This document shows, piece by piece, positions 42,735 to 51,312 of a stretch of DNA of 64,000 bases. Source of the stretch: Sneathiella limimaris. Its GTDB lineage: Bacteria; Pseudomonadota; Alphaproteobacteria; Sneathiellales; Sneathiellaceae. Each line of letters starts with the position of its first letter. The first letter of the stretch is position 1. The position numbers were made by a program, and so were the translations under genes. The notes beneath the pieces were generated by a model. That model was not told the DNA's origin and made no database searches. It worked only from the letters and a program-made list of their open reading frames with translations. The stretch lies in contig NZ_JABBYJ010000001.1 of NCBI RefSeq assembly GCF_012932565.1, forward strand, positions 1,054,001 through 1,118,000, given 5' to 3'.

Positions 42735-45700
42735 TGCCCCAAGGCGTGGAGCAGTCTTATGCTGAGCTGGCTGTGAGTAGTAACTTCAGTTTTTTACGAG
42801 GAGCATCCCATCCGGATGAACTGGTTGTGACTGCTGCAGCTCTGGGGCTTCGGGCTGTCGGGATTGCTGATCGAAATACCTTGGCGGGCGTTGTGCGAGC
42901 CCATAAGGCTGCAAAAGCCAGTGGGATCCGGCTTGTTATCGGGACCCGGCTGGTTTTGAGAGATGGATTTGAAATCCTATGTTTTCCAACAGATAAAGCC
43001 GCTTATGGTCGGCTCACGCAACTTCTTAGTCTGGGGAATCGCCGAGCAGAAAAAGGGGAATGTCATCTGTCGTTTGAGGATGTGGTGACGTTTGGGGATG
43101 GACAGATTTTCATCGCGATGCCGCCTGATAAGCAACTGGATGATTTTGAAATCTGGGTTCAAAAGCTTGCAAGTGCATTTCCCAAAACCAGCTATGTTGC
43201 TCTCAAAAATCTATTGGGAATAGAAGATGCTCGTCAGTTGGCAGAATTGTCGGTGCTTGCAAAGCACTGTGGTTTGCCGACTGTTACCTGTAATGATGTG
43301 CTTTATCACATTCCCAGCCGTCGTCCGCTTCAGGATGTGCTGACCTGTATTCGAGAGCACGTTAAAATTCATGATGCCGGGTTTTTACTAGAAGCTAATG
43401 CGGAGCGATATCTAAAAGGTCCAAAAGAGATATATCGCCTGTTTTCCGGCTACGAACCATCGGTCCGGCGGAGCCTTGAAATCGTTGAGCGATGTCAATT
43501 TTCTCTTGATGAAATTGCCTATCAATATCCAGATGAGCCAAGCGGTGATAGCCCTACTCCACAGGCAGAGTTGGAACGATTAACCTGGATCGGGGCGCAA
43601 AAACGGTACCCTGAAGGGGTGCCAGAAAAAGTGACGACAACTTTGCAGCACGAATTGTCGTTAATTGGAAAGCTGTCTTATGCTCCTTATTTTCTGACTG
43701 TTTATGACATTGTCCGTTTTGCCCGCTCTCTTGAACCGCCCATTTTGTGCCAGGGCCGGGGTTCAGCTGCAAATTCAGCCGTTTGTTATTGCCTTGGGAT
43801 CACAGCAGTGAACCCTTCCGAGATCAATCTTTTGTTTGAGCGGTTTATTTCGGCTGAGCGAGGTGAGCCGCCGGATATTGATGTGGATTTTGAGCATGAG
43901 CGCCGTGAAGAGGTGATTCAGTATATATATAACAAATACGGTCGGCATCGGGCTGGTATTGCAGCGACAGTTGTCACTTACCGGACCAAAAGTGCCATTC
44001 GGGAGGTGGGAAAGGTCATGGGCCTTTCCGAGGATGTTATCGGTGCCCTCTCCAGCAGTGTTTGGGGGCATAGTTCGACGGGCCTGACATGGGAGCAGGC
44101 TGCATCCCTTGGTATTGGCCCAACGGATCGAAATATCCGTTATGTCCTGAAATTGGCGAAAGAGTTGATCGGATTTCCCCGACATTTGTCGCAACATGTG
44201 GGTGGCTTTGTCATTACACGGGATCCACTGATTGAAATATCGCCTATTTCCAATGCTGCGATGGAGGATCGGACCATTGTGGAGTGGGATAAGGATGATC
44301 TCGATGCTCTTGGAATTTTGAAAATCGATGTCTTATCACTTGGTATGCTGACTTGCATCCGCAAAGCCTTTGATTTGCTGGGTCAACATTATGGTGTGAT
44401 GATGGATCTTGCGGCAATCCCACGGGATGATAAATCGACCTACGAAATGATTCAAAGGGCTGATACGGTTGGCGTTTTCCAAATTGAGAGTCGGGCCCAG
44501 ATGTCTATGCTACCGCGTTTGAAGCCTGCAAATTTTTATGATCTGGTGATCGAAGTTGCCATCGTTCGTCCAGGCCCTATTCAGGGTGATATGGTGCATC
44601 CATATTTGCGTCGACGACAAGGACTGGAGCCCGTTTCCTATCCATCCGAAGAGTTGAAATCAGTATTGGAGAAAACCAAAGGGGTTCCTCTTTTCCAAGA
44701 GCAGGCCATGCAGATTGCTATGGTGGCAGCAGGGTTTACAGCGGAAGAGGCGGATCAATTGCGCCGGGCGATGGCAACCTTCAAGCGAACCGGCGATATC
44801 GGGAATTTCAAGATCCGTTTTATTGAGGGGATGAAAGCCCGTGGGTATGAGCCAGAGTTTGCTGAGCAATGTTTTCGCCAAATTGAAGGCTTTAGCGATT
44901 ATGGGTTTCCAGAAAGCCATTCGGCCAGTTTTGCGTTGTTGGCTTACGCCTCATCCTGGTTGAAGTGCCATTACCCTGATGTGTTCAGCGCAGCCATTTT
45001 AAACTCGCAACCTATGGGATTTTATTCTGCTTCCAGCTTGGTTCGTGATTTTCGGGAACATGGTGGGCAGGTTCTTGCTGCGGATATTAATAGAAGCGAA
45101 TGGGATTACACGTTGGAAGGGGCAAGCCGATCAAAGCAGTATTGGGCCTTGCGGGTTGGACTTCGGCAGGTGAAGGGGTTGAGTGAGGCAGCGGCCCGGC
45201 GGTTGGTGGCGCGGCGAAGGAATGGGTATGACAGTGTTAGGGATCTTTATTTTCGTGCAGAACTTGATATGAAATCCTTGGAGATGCTGGCGAATGCAGA
45301 TGCTTTTCGCTCTATCGGCATGGATCGCCGGTCCGCTCTTTGGGCTGTGCGAGGGCTGTCAGGGCAGGGAGGACGGCGCGGGGCGTTGGAGGAGCTCCCT
45401 CTTTTTGCGGTAGCCTCTGAAGGTCATGAAGCTTTGCAGCGGGAAGCAGAAGTAAAGTTGCCCTCCATGCCAATCGGTCAGCAGGTGATTGAGGATTATG
45501 CAAGTCTCCGATTGTCTTTAAAGGCGCATCCGGTAGCTCTTCTGCGAGGTAGATTACCTGGACGGAAGATTGTTACAGCTGAAGTTCTCAAGACGTTGAA
45601 ATCCGGTAGTTATGTTGAAGTGGCGGGTTTGATTTTATCTCGGCAGCGGCCGGGAACTGCCGCTGGGATCATTTTTATGACCCTTGAGGATGAAACGGAT

Positions 45701-45976
45701 ACGGTCAATGTAATTGTCTGGCCCCAGGTGTTCGAGAAATATCGTCAAGCTGTTCTTGGGGGACGGCTTGTCCGTGTCCGAGGACAGTTACAAATTGAGC
45801 AGAATGTTATTCATTTGATTGCCAGAGAGGTGGAGGATTTAAGCCAGCAACTGGCATCCCTGATGGAGGGTGCGCCAACCTTAAAGGCTTCTGTCACACG
45901 GCAGATTGCCAAACCAAACCTCTGGCAACATCCGCGAAGTACCTCTGTTATGCCAAAGGGTCGAAATTTTCATTAG
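42731..45976 (+). CDS. dnaE2: Error-prone DNA polymerase DnaE2 (ImuC)
   Basis: A 1081-residue C-family polymerase for translesion synthesis. The N-terminal PHP domain (Y-A-E-L-A-V-S-S-N-F-S-F-L-R-G, I-A-D-R-N-T-L-A-G-V-V-R) is followed by the palm with catalytic P-D-I-D-V-D-F and G-R-G-S-A-A-N-S, finger motifs (M-A-T-F-K-R-T-G, G-F-P-E-S-H-S-A-S-F-A) and a C-terminal OB fold (about 985-1040, V-A-G-L-I-L-S-R-Q-R-P-G-T). The ATG overlaps the imuB stop in ATGA, so the three genes are one coupled SOS operon. Length and motifs fit DnaE2 rather than replicative DnaE1. Confidence 0.95.
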   Translation: MMPQGVEQSYAELAVSSNFSFLRGASHPDELVVTAAALGLRAVGIADRNTLAGVVRAHKAAKASGIRLVIGTRLVLRDGFEILCFPTDKAAYGRLTQLLSLGNRRAEKGECHLSFEDVVTFGDGQIFIAMPPDKQLDDFEIWVQKLASAFPKTSYVALKNLLGIEDARQLAELSVLAKHCGLPTVTCNDVLYHIPSRRPLQDVLTCIREHVKIHDAGFLLEANAERYLKGPKEIYRLFSGYEPSVRRSLEIVERCQFSLDEIAYQYPDEPSGDSPTPQAELERLTWIGAQKRYPEGVPEKVTTTLQHELSLIGKLSYAPYFLTVYDIVRFARSLEPPILCQGRGSAANSAVCYCLGITAVNPSEINLLFERFISAERGEPPDIDVDFEHERREEVIQYIYNKYGRHRAGIAATVVTYRTKSAIREVGKVMGLSEDVIGALSSSVWGHSSTGLTWEQAASLGIGPTDRNIRYVLKLAKELIGFPRHLSQHVGGFVITRDPLIEISPISNAAMEDRTIVEWDKDDLDALGILKIDVLSLGMLTCIRKAFDLLGQHYGVMMDLAAIPRDDKSTYEMIQRADTVGVFQIESRAQMSMLPRLKPANFYDLVIEVAIVRPGPIQGDMVHPYLRRRQGLEPVSYPSEELKSVLEKTKGVPLFQEQAMQIAMVAAGFTAEEADQLRRAMATFKRTGDIGNFKIRFIEGMKARGYEPEFAEQCFRQIEGFSDYGFPESHSASFALLAYASSWLKCHYPDVFSAAILNSQPMGFYSASSLVRDFREHGGQVLAADINRSEWDYTLEGASRSKQYWALRVGLRQVKGLSEAAARRLVARRRNGYDSVRDLYFRAELDMKSLEMLANADAFRSIGMDRRSALWAVRGLSGQGGRRGALEELPLFAVASEGHEALQREAEVKLPSMPIGQQVIEDYASLRLSLKAHPVALLRGRLPGRKIVTAEVLKTLKSGSYVEVAGLILSRQRPGTAAGIIFMTLEDETDTVNVIVWPQVFEKYRQAVLGGRLVRVRGQLQIEQNVIHLIAREVEDLSQQLASLMEGAPTLKASVTRQIAKPNLWQHPRSTSVMPKGRNFH

Positions 45977-45991
45977 AGGATTTTTGTGACT

Positions 45992-46879
45992 CTAAATTTT
46001 TTTAAGAACGACCCGTTCCCGTTTAAAAACATAGAGGCCGCTGGCGACAACAATGGAGATACCAATCCAGGTCAGAGGGCCCGGAATATGTCCAAAAACG
46101 ATTAATCCGAAAAGCGTAGCACTAATAATCTCTGCATAAGAGAAGGGAGCCATGCTGGAGGCATCTCCTGTTTCAAAGGCTTTAATAATGAAGAAGTGAC
46201 TGAGGGTGCCCAGCAACCCGGTTAGAACCATTAAACTGAATCCATGAAAATCCGGCGTTGTCCAATGGAACGGCAGGAAAAAAGCCATCAGTACTGTTCC
46301 GAAAATAGCCGTATAGAGCAGTGTGTTTAATGGACTGCCTGACGTTGTCAGTTTCCGGGTCAAAATTAGGTAAATAGCATAAAAAGCGGCAGAGCCAAAA
46401 GCCAACAAGTATCCAAGGAATTCACCGTCTGCTTCTGGTCTCAAGATAAAAAGGGTGCCTGCGAAGCCAACAAGGACAGCACCCCACCGATGCCAACCCA
46501 CCTTCTCCCCTAACAGAAAAGGGGCCAGTGCTGTCATGATAAGGGGAGAGACAAAGAAAACGGCCTTGCCGTTCGTCAGGGGAATGAATGCCAGAGCTCC
46601 AAAAAACAGCGCAGTGTCGCCCAACAGAAACAAGGCGCGAGCCGTCTGCCAATTAAGCCGTTCCGGTATGAGGCGAATTTTGACCCTGAAGATGAAAAAT
46701 AGCGGAAGCAAGGTCAACAAGTGAAAAAAATACCGGCTCCACACGACCTGGGCCAACGGGTACTCGGCCACGAGGTACTTGGCTGTTCCATCCATTACAG
46801 GGACAAGGAGCATCCCTAAAATGAAATAGATCGGAGCAGTGTTTTTTTGAGCCACTGAAGAATAGTGAGTGTTTCCCAT
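45992..46879 (-). CDS. EamA/DMT-family transporter
   Basis: A 295-residue drug/metabolite transporter with about ten helices and two EamA repeats. It opens with I-Y-F-I-L-G-M-L-L-V-P-V-M-D-G-T-A-K-Y-L and has L-T-N-G-K-A-V-F-F-V-S-P-L-I-M-T-A-L-A-P-F-L-L-G-E-K in repeat one; the end is R-E-R-V-V-L-K-K. Substrate unknown. Its ribosome site is unusual: GGAG lies one base before ATG 46879 inside a perfect ACTCCT/AGGAGT palindrome (46880-46895), so either that hairpin limits translation or initiation is internal, at Met23. It is related to, but diverged from, the copy at 16.5 kb. Confidence 0.85.
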   Translation of the reverse strand: MGNTHYSSVAQKNTAPIYFILGMLLVPVMDGTAKYLVAEYPLAQVVWSRYFFHLLTLLPLFFIFRVKIRLIPERLNWQTARALFLLGDTALFFGALAFIPLTNGKAVFFVSPLIMTALAPFLLGEKVGWHRWGAVLVGFAGTLFILRPEADGEFLGYLLAFGSAAFYAIYLILTRKLTTSGSPLNTLLYTAIFGTVLMAFFLPFHWTTPDFHGFSLMVLTGLLGTLSHFFIIKAFETGDASSMAPFSYAEIISATLFGLIVFGHIPGPLTWIGISIVVASGLYVFKRERVVLKKI

Positions 46880-46940
46880 ACTCCTTATTAGGAGTAATTA
46901 TCACTCAGTTCAAACAGAAGAATACCGAAACCATAAAAGG

Positions 46941-47399
46941 TTAGTGGCTATTACCGTAATTTTCCTGACTTCGTTCCTGAATGACTTTTTCAAGTCCCGG
47001 TAAGGTTCGATTTGCAGTGGTGTGAAAATCCGCAAAAATCCGAAGTTTGGAAATTAGGTCATTTCTGAAAGTCCAGATCTGCATCCAGCTTGAACTCCAG
47101 GGTTCGTTGTTAGGAGTGAGTACACATTCCAAGTCACCCCGAACGATCATCTTATGGTCTTCATGGTGAAAGTCAGTTGGCTTAAATTCCTTAATCTTCA
47201 AAAACTGACGACAAATGTTGAAAAGATTATGAGCGCCTTTCTTTCCGATAAAAGTTGCTGCGTAACTGTCGGAATGAATTTGATTGCCTAAACACACATG
47301 AATTTCAGCATCGTTGGCTAGTTGACTTATAAATCTCTCCGGTTCGTGGTTTTTAAGGTTATTAAGGAACTCAAAAACAATATCTTCGTTAGTCCGCAT
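46941..47399 (-). CDS. SnoaL/NTF2-like protein, unknown function
   Basis: A 152-residue protein with the alpha-plus-beta-barrel pattern of the SnoaL/NTF2 superfamily: an N-terminal helix (I-V-F-E-F-L-N-N-L), A-N-D-A-E-I-H-V-C-L, an F-I-G-K-K-G-A-H-N-L-F turn and C-terminal strands S-W-M-Q-I-W-T-F-R-N-D-L-I-S-K-L-R. A strong AAAGGAGG ribosome site lies eight bases upstream of ATG 47399. Superfamily members include isomerases, cyclases and binding proteins, so no function is assigned. No co-directional neighbour is close enough to suggest an operon. Confidence 0.65.
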   Translation of the reverse strand: MRTNEDIVFEFLNNLKNHEPERFISQLANDAEIHVCLGNQIHSDSYAATFIGKKGAHNLFNICRQFLKIKEFKPTDFHHEDHKMIVRGDLECVLTPNNEPWSSSWMQIWTFRNDLISKLRIFADFHTTANRTLPGLEKVIQERSQENYGNSH

Positions 47400-47493
47400 T
47401 TCGTGTTGCCTCCTTTGAACTCAAAGACTGCAGGCACATCGTACTTTATTAGTATTGCAGATATATAAGTTATCTCTAAACAACGGGAAGGCA

Positions 47494-47518
47494 AATACAA
47501 TTTTAAAAAAATTGTATT
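47494..47518. repeat. AT-rich perfect inverted repeat
   Basis: Eleven-base arms AATACAATTTT/AAAATTGTATT (47494-47504, 47508-47518) with an AAA centre, in the 256-base interval between the SnoaL-like gene and the CaiB gene. It could be an operator about 95 bases ahead of the SnoaL-like start or a weak hairpin. I see no gene in this interval. Confidence 0.4.
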
Positions 47519-47655
47519 AAACCTTCCAAAAAGTGAAATAATTTTACCATGATTAGTTTCCCAGTTTTTTATAACCGTTTGCACGGTTCCAGCTCACTTA
47601 TATTTACTTATAACCATTCTTATGCGCCATCGACCTATCGTCAAGATGATAGATT

Positions 47656-48855
47656 TTACATCTTCGGTTTTTCCCAAAGGATTTCAGCAGACTTGAGACC
47701 TTCTATCTCTTCTTTGCTGTATCCGATTTCTGAGAGAATTTCTTCCCCATCTGCTCCAAAGGCTGGTGGAACCGAATGTAGTCCCCCAGGTGTTCGGCTC
47801 ATCTTGACCGCTACACCTGTTCCTGCGTAACCGTCTTTTTCGATAACCATTTGGCGGTGCTTTGTGTGAGGATGGTTTAGGGCCTCTGAAAGGCTCATTG
47901 CGGCACCTGCTGGAACGCCTGCTTCTAAAAGCTTTGTCGCAAACTCGACGCCGTCCTTGTCTTTGAGGTATTCCTCTAAAATGGCATTTAGTTCATCACG
48001 ATGCTTCAGTCGGGTTGAATTATCAACAAACCGTGGATCTTCTGGTAGTTCAGGGCAACCTAATGCGGTGCACAGTTTTCGAAACTGTCCATTATTCCCG
48101 ATGCCAAGGAAAATAGGGGTATTGGCCGTTGCATATAGATCATATGGTGCGATGTTCGGGTGTGAGTTACCTGTAAGAACAGGTTCTTTTCCACTCATCA
48201 AATTATTTGGCGCATGAGGATGCTGCAGCTGTATTCCCGTATCGTAGAGGGAGACTTCAACTGATTGTCCCTTACCAGATTTGTGCCGTTCGTTGACAGC
48301 CATCAAAATGCCAATCACAGCATTCATTCCGGTACCTAGATCGATCAAAGGAATGCCTACACGGACTGGCCCAGATTCAGGGGATCCATTCACACTGATC
48401 AGGCCTGCCCAGGCTTGCAGCACGGCATCATAACCAGGGAAACCACCAAAGGGTCCATCTGCGCCAAAGCCTGTGACACGGCAATGAATAAGTGTTGGAT
48501 ATTTTTTGGCTAAAACCTCGTCGTAGCCAAGGCCCCATTTCTCCATAGAGCCGGTTTTGAAGTTTTCGACAAGAATGTCGGCATCTTCTAAAAGTTTCAG
48601 AAGAATTTCTTTCCCTTCTTCTTTTCGAATATCAAGTGCAATGGATCGCTTGTTCCGGTTGGCGCCGGAGAAATAAGCAGACAGTCCATCAGCGTTGAAA
48701 GGAGGACCCCAAGTGCGTGTTTCATCGCCTTGGGGGGGGTCAATCTTGATGACTTCCGCGCCGTGGTCAGCTAGAATCTGGGTACAAAAAGGCCCACCTA
48801 AAACTCTTGAAAGGTCGATTACCTTCAGGCCGCTCAATGCGCCAGTACTTGTCAT
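47656..48855 (-). CDS. CaiB/BaiF-family CoA-transferase
   Basis: A 399-residue family III CoA-transferase. Family marks are G-L-K-V-I-D-L-S-R-V-L-G-G-P-F-C-T and G-A-E-V-I-K-I-D-P-P-Q-G-D at the N-terminus, A-N-R-N-K-R-S-I-A-L-D, L-V-E-N-F-K-T-G-S, and a G-I-P-L-I-D-L-G-T-G-M-N segment in the catalytic-Asp region. These enzymes move CoA between carboxylic acids; the acid here is unknown. It lies 37 bases after the IpdAB-like pair, so the three form one operon. Partner genes such as formyl-CoA decarboxylase are absent, arguing against oxalate use. Confidence 0.87.
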   Translation of the reverse strand: MTSTGALSGLKVIDLSRVLGGPFCTQILADHGAEVIKIDPPQGDETRTWGPPFNADGLSAYFSGANRNKRSIALDIRKEEGKEILLKLLEDADILVENFKTGSMEKWGLGYDEVLAKKYPTLIHCRVTGFGADGPFGGFPGYDAVLQAWAGLISVNGSPESGPVRVGIPLIDLGTGMNAVIGILMAVNERHKSGKGQSVEVSLYDTGIQLQHPHAPNNLMSGKEPVLTGNSHPNIAPYDLYATANTPIFLGIGNNGQFRKLCTALGCPELPEDPRFVDNSTRLKHRDELNAILEEYLKDKDGVEFATKLLEAGVPAGAAMSLSEALNHPHTKHRQMVIEKDGYAGTGVAVKMSRTPGGLHSVPPAFGADGEEILSEIGYSKEEIEGLKSAEILWEKPKM

Positions 48856-48892
48856 AACTAAGTCCTTAACTCAATTTTTGTTTGTGGATTGT

Positions 48893-49636
48893 TTAACTGA
48901 TTTCGGCTGTTTCTGCAAAAACGCGATCGGCAAACTGGGGATATACCTCCCGCACTTTGTGACTGATTTTTGTCTCCAGCAAAGACATAAGCTCAGGATC
49001 TGCTGACGGCGTAATTGGTGTATTTTCGACATAATCAAACTCAAAGCCGGTATTGTCCAAGACATCTTCCAGTGAGCTTTGCTTGTGGATACTGTCTAGC
49101 CTGAAGCGACGCTTCGCCTTATCAAAACGGAAGAAGCACTTATTGGTAAGTAGTCCGTAAGGTCCACCATGCCTATAGATATTCTCCTCACTTGTTCCAG
49201 GCGCGCTGATAAAGTCTACCTTGTCTACCAGGACGCGCCGGGTGTGCTCTTCCCGAAACAGGATAACTTTTGGAATTAAGAAATAAAGGTATGCCGACCC
49301 GAAGGTGCCAGACCATCTAGGGCTATTCTTTGGGTAGTCACCAATACCCATCAGGTTAATGTTGGCCTGACCATCGATTTGGCCACCACTTAAGAAGAAA
49401 GCATCTATGCGGCCTTGTGCGGCGCAGTCAAATAACTCCTGCGCCCCGTTTGTAAAGAAGTTGTTCTTCACTGATCCAAGAATATTGATGAAGCGGGGGT
49501 TTTGCCAGGCTTCCTTTGCCAGCAATGCTGCGGCGCCCGGGATAGGGGAGGACGCGCCAACAGCAACGTGATTGCAATCCCGAAGCAGATTGGCAACAAA
49601 GCAGATCAGTTCTTTTTTGATATCTGCATCAGACAT
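48893..49636 (-). CDS. Family I CoA-transferase beta subunit, IpdB-like
   Basis: A 247-residue subunit of the glutaconate CoA-transferase/IpdAB type (N-terminal C-F-V-A-N-L-L-R-D, V-A-V-G-A-S-S-P-I-P-G-A-A-A-L-L-A-K, then D-A-F-F-L-S-G-G-Q-I-D and G-G-P-Y-G-L-L-T-N-K). The catalytic glutamate context (E-S/N-G) of true transferase beta subunits reads A-S-S-P here, a feature of IpdB-type proteins, which in IpdAB act with the alpha subunit as a ring-opening hydrolase in steroid breakdown. That function is only a suggestion. Its start overlaps the alpha-subunit stop by eight bases. Confidence 0.82.
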   Translation of the reverse strand: MSDADIKKELICFVANLLRDCNHVAVGASSPIPGAAALLAKEAWQNPRFINILGSVKNNFFTNGAQELFDCAAQGRIDAFFLSGGQIDGQANINLMGIGDYPKNSPRWSGTFGSAYLYFLIPKVILFREEHTRRVLVDKVDFISAPGTSEENIYRHGGPYGLLTNKCFFRFDKAKRRFRLDSIHKQSSLEDVLDNTGFEFDYVENTPITPSADPELMSLLETKISHKVREVYPQFADRVFAETAEIS

Positions 49637-50444
49637 GAGAAGCTTCCTTCAGGACATATTCATTGAGGTAGTCGTTAAAGCCCTGTTCGGTTTGTGCCAT
49701 TTGGCAGTACTGCTTTAAATGGGCACTGTCCTCGCCGTTGCCTTGCCAAAATCCGAGCGGCCAGCTTCCGCCCGGTAAAACGCAAAAGTCCGTTACATAT
49801 AGTGCCGGCAATGTGCCTGCAGCATAAGTTTCATCTTCTAGTAAATCGCCATCAAATTGCTTTTCTACTGTTATCAAGGCCCCTTTAGAAGCCTGTGCCA
49901 TATTGACAAGTTCCCTGCGTCGTCCAACCCAGATATTTCCGTTTTTATCAGCCATAGGTGCATGAAAGATGGAAAAATCAGGCTGAATTGCTGGAATGAG
50001 GATGACCGGATCCTCTTCATTGGTCAGCGGATTTTGAATGACTTTCCAATCCGGATGATGATTGACGATATCACTGCCAATAATCCCTCTAAGAGGCATA
50101 AACGGGATTCCCTTTTGGGAGGCTTGCAAAGCGGCGTGAACAGCGGGGCATGTTGCATCAACCAGTCCGACGCTGCCAGACTTAACGGCGCGAGTGAACT
50201 GAGGGGGCGGATTATGTTCGCCCATCGTTAGGGCAGAGCTCTCATAAGTCGCCACACACCCAGCTCCGATCAGAAGCTCGGACTGAAAGCCTGATGTAGG
50301 AACGCCGACAATATGAAGATTGCGTCGGCCTTGCCGAATGATTTCCCGGGTCGTTTCCATTGCGATACCGGCATAATCTGCAGGAACAGCAAGTTTCAAC
50401 CCATCCTTTATGTGAGCCACTAAGGCCTTAATCGATACACTCAT
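49629..50444 (-). CDS. Family I CoA-transferase alpha subunit, IpdA-like
   Basis: A 271-residue alpha subunit of a heteromeric CoA-transferase-fold enzyme. Visible marks are L-H-I-V-G-V-P-T-S-G-F-Q-S-E-L-L-I-G-A-G, A-L-T-M-G-E-H-N-P-P-P (a Glu in the region of the IpdA catalytic residue) and A-I-Q-P-D-F-S-I-F-H-A-P-M-A-D. The beta subunit overlaps it by eight bases and a CaiB-type transferase follows. A palindromic operator lies just upstream of the start. Substrates of this pair are unknown; aromatic, steroid or short-chain acid breakdown is plausible. Confidence 0.82.
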   Translation of the reverse strand: MSVSIKALVAHIKDGLKLAVPADYAGIAMETTREIIRQGRRNLHIVGVPTSGFQSELLIGAGCVATYESSALTMGEHNPPPQFTRAVKSGSVGLVDATCPAVHAALQASQKGIPFMPLRGIIGSDIVNHHPDWKVIQNPLTNEEDPVILIPAIQPDFSIFHAPMADKNGNIWVGRRRELVNMAQASKGALITVEKQFDGDLLEDETYAAGTLPALYVTDFCVLPGGSWPLGFWQGNGEDSAHLKQYCQMAQTEQGFNDYLNEYVLKEASHV

Positions 50445-50468
50445 GAATGATCCTTATTGTTGTTTTTG

Positions 50469-50483
50469 GTTGGTTTGACCAAC
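50469..50483. promoter_or_regulatory. Palindromic operator candidate ahead of the CoA-transferase operon
   Basis: GTTGGT-TTG-ACCAAC, a perfect 6-base-arm palindrome, 25 bases before the alpha-subunit start. Its GGT-N3-ACC form resembles operators of FadR/VanR-type GntR regulators. No GntR gene is in the window. Confidence 0.45.
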
Positions 50484-50547
50484 TGGTTTTGTATCTGAGC
50501 GACAGAGTTCAGTTTATTTGAAAGCAAACAAAAATGAAATTAGAAAC

Positions 50548-51312
50548 CTAATCTTTTCGGAAGAGAACAGATGCGATCCAACCAGCAGCCAGGGCAATCA
50601 GGATGGCGACGATACCATGTATGTAGGGAAACCTGTTGGCGAATTCAAAAATACGCCTGCCCACGCCAAATTTTTTGATGAAAAGTGGCGATGTCTGTGC
50701 GCTGATCAGTTCCCCATCGAGAAAGAGATAAATTTCAGCAATATAATTGCCAACCGGGACGTTGGCAGGGAAATGCACGGAAGTTCGAAAAAGAGAACTT
50801 CCTAGAAAAATGACGGCCGCATCGTCATAGGAATAAAGATCGTTCTGGGAGTTTTGACGAACGACTGCCGCTTCATAGTCTGCAGTGTCTTTGCCGGCTG
50901 TCTTTTCGATAATACCAAGCTTATCTTTACCAATTCGAAGCCTGCCCAGCGTAGCCGGATCCGTGATTTCTTCGATCGGCTTGTTACTGGCAATCACATA
51001 AAAGCCAGGAACATGGGAAAGGGACACTGACTGGGTGTTTGCCCAAATACCCAGAATTCGTTCTTTTTTGCGAACCATAACCTCGCGATGGGGACCTCTG
51101 ACAACAACAATAATATCGCCGGGTTCAGAAAGGTCATATTCGCTTGAGGACTGAATTGACCCAAACAGAAGCAGGTCCGTACCAGTAAAGTCAGATGTGA
51201 CCGAGATCAGATGTGAGGATATGTCCGTCACGAGCGTATTGCTGGCTTTGGCCGGAAGGCTGAAGAAGGTCAATATGATTAGCGCGATGCGAAAGGACCA
51301 AGACATGCTCAA
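50548..51312 (-). CDS. TIGR02186-type periplasmic/membrane protein
   Basis: A 254-residue protein with a signal peptide (about 1-23, ending P-A-K-A-S), a beta-rich periplasmic domain (L-L-L-F-G-S-I, D-I-I-V-V-V-R-G-P, W-A-N-T-Q-S-V-S, G-F-Y-V-I-A-S-N-K-P) and one C-terminal transmembrane helix (about 228-249). This matches the alphaproteobacterial TIGR02186 type, whose genes lie next to TauE/SafE exporters; function is undefined. It overlaps the TauE gene by four bases, so the two products are probably made together and act together. Confidence 0.82.
   Translation of the reverse strand: MSMSWSFRIALIILTFFSLPAKASNTLVTDISSHLISVTSDFTGTDLLLFGSIQSSSEYDLSEPGDIIVVVRGPHREVMVRKKERILGIWANTQSVSLSHVPGFYVIASNKPIEEITDPATLGRLRIGKDKLGIIEKTAGKDTADYEAAVVRQNSQNDLYSYDDAAVIFLGSSLFRTSVHFPANVPVGNYIAEIYLFLDGELISAQTSPLFIKKFGVGRRIFEFANRFPYIHGIVAILIALAAGWIASVLFRKD

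Noticed and set aside
47549-47830. A 93-codon plus-strand frame at the end of the CaiB gene
   Set aside because: Mostly antisense to the CaiB C-terminus, with no ribosome site or family features.
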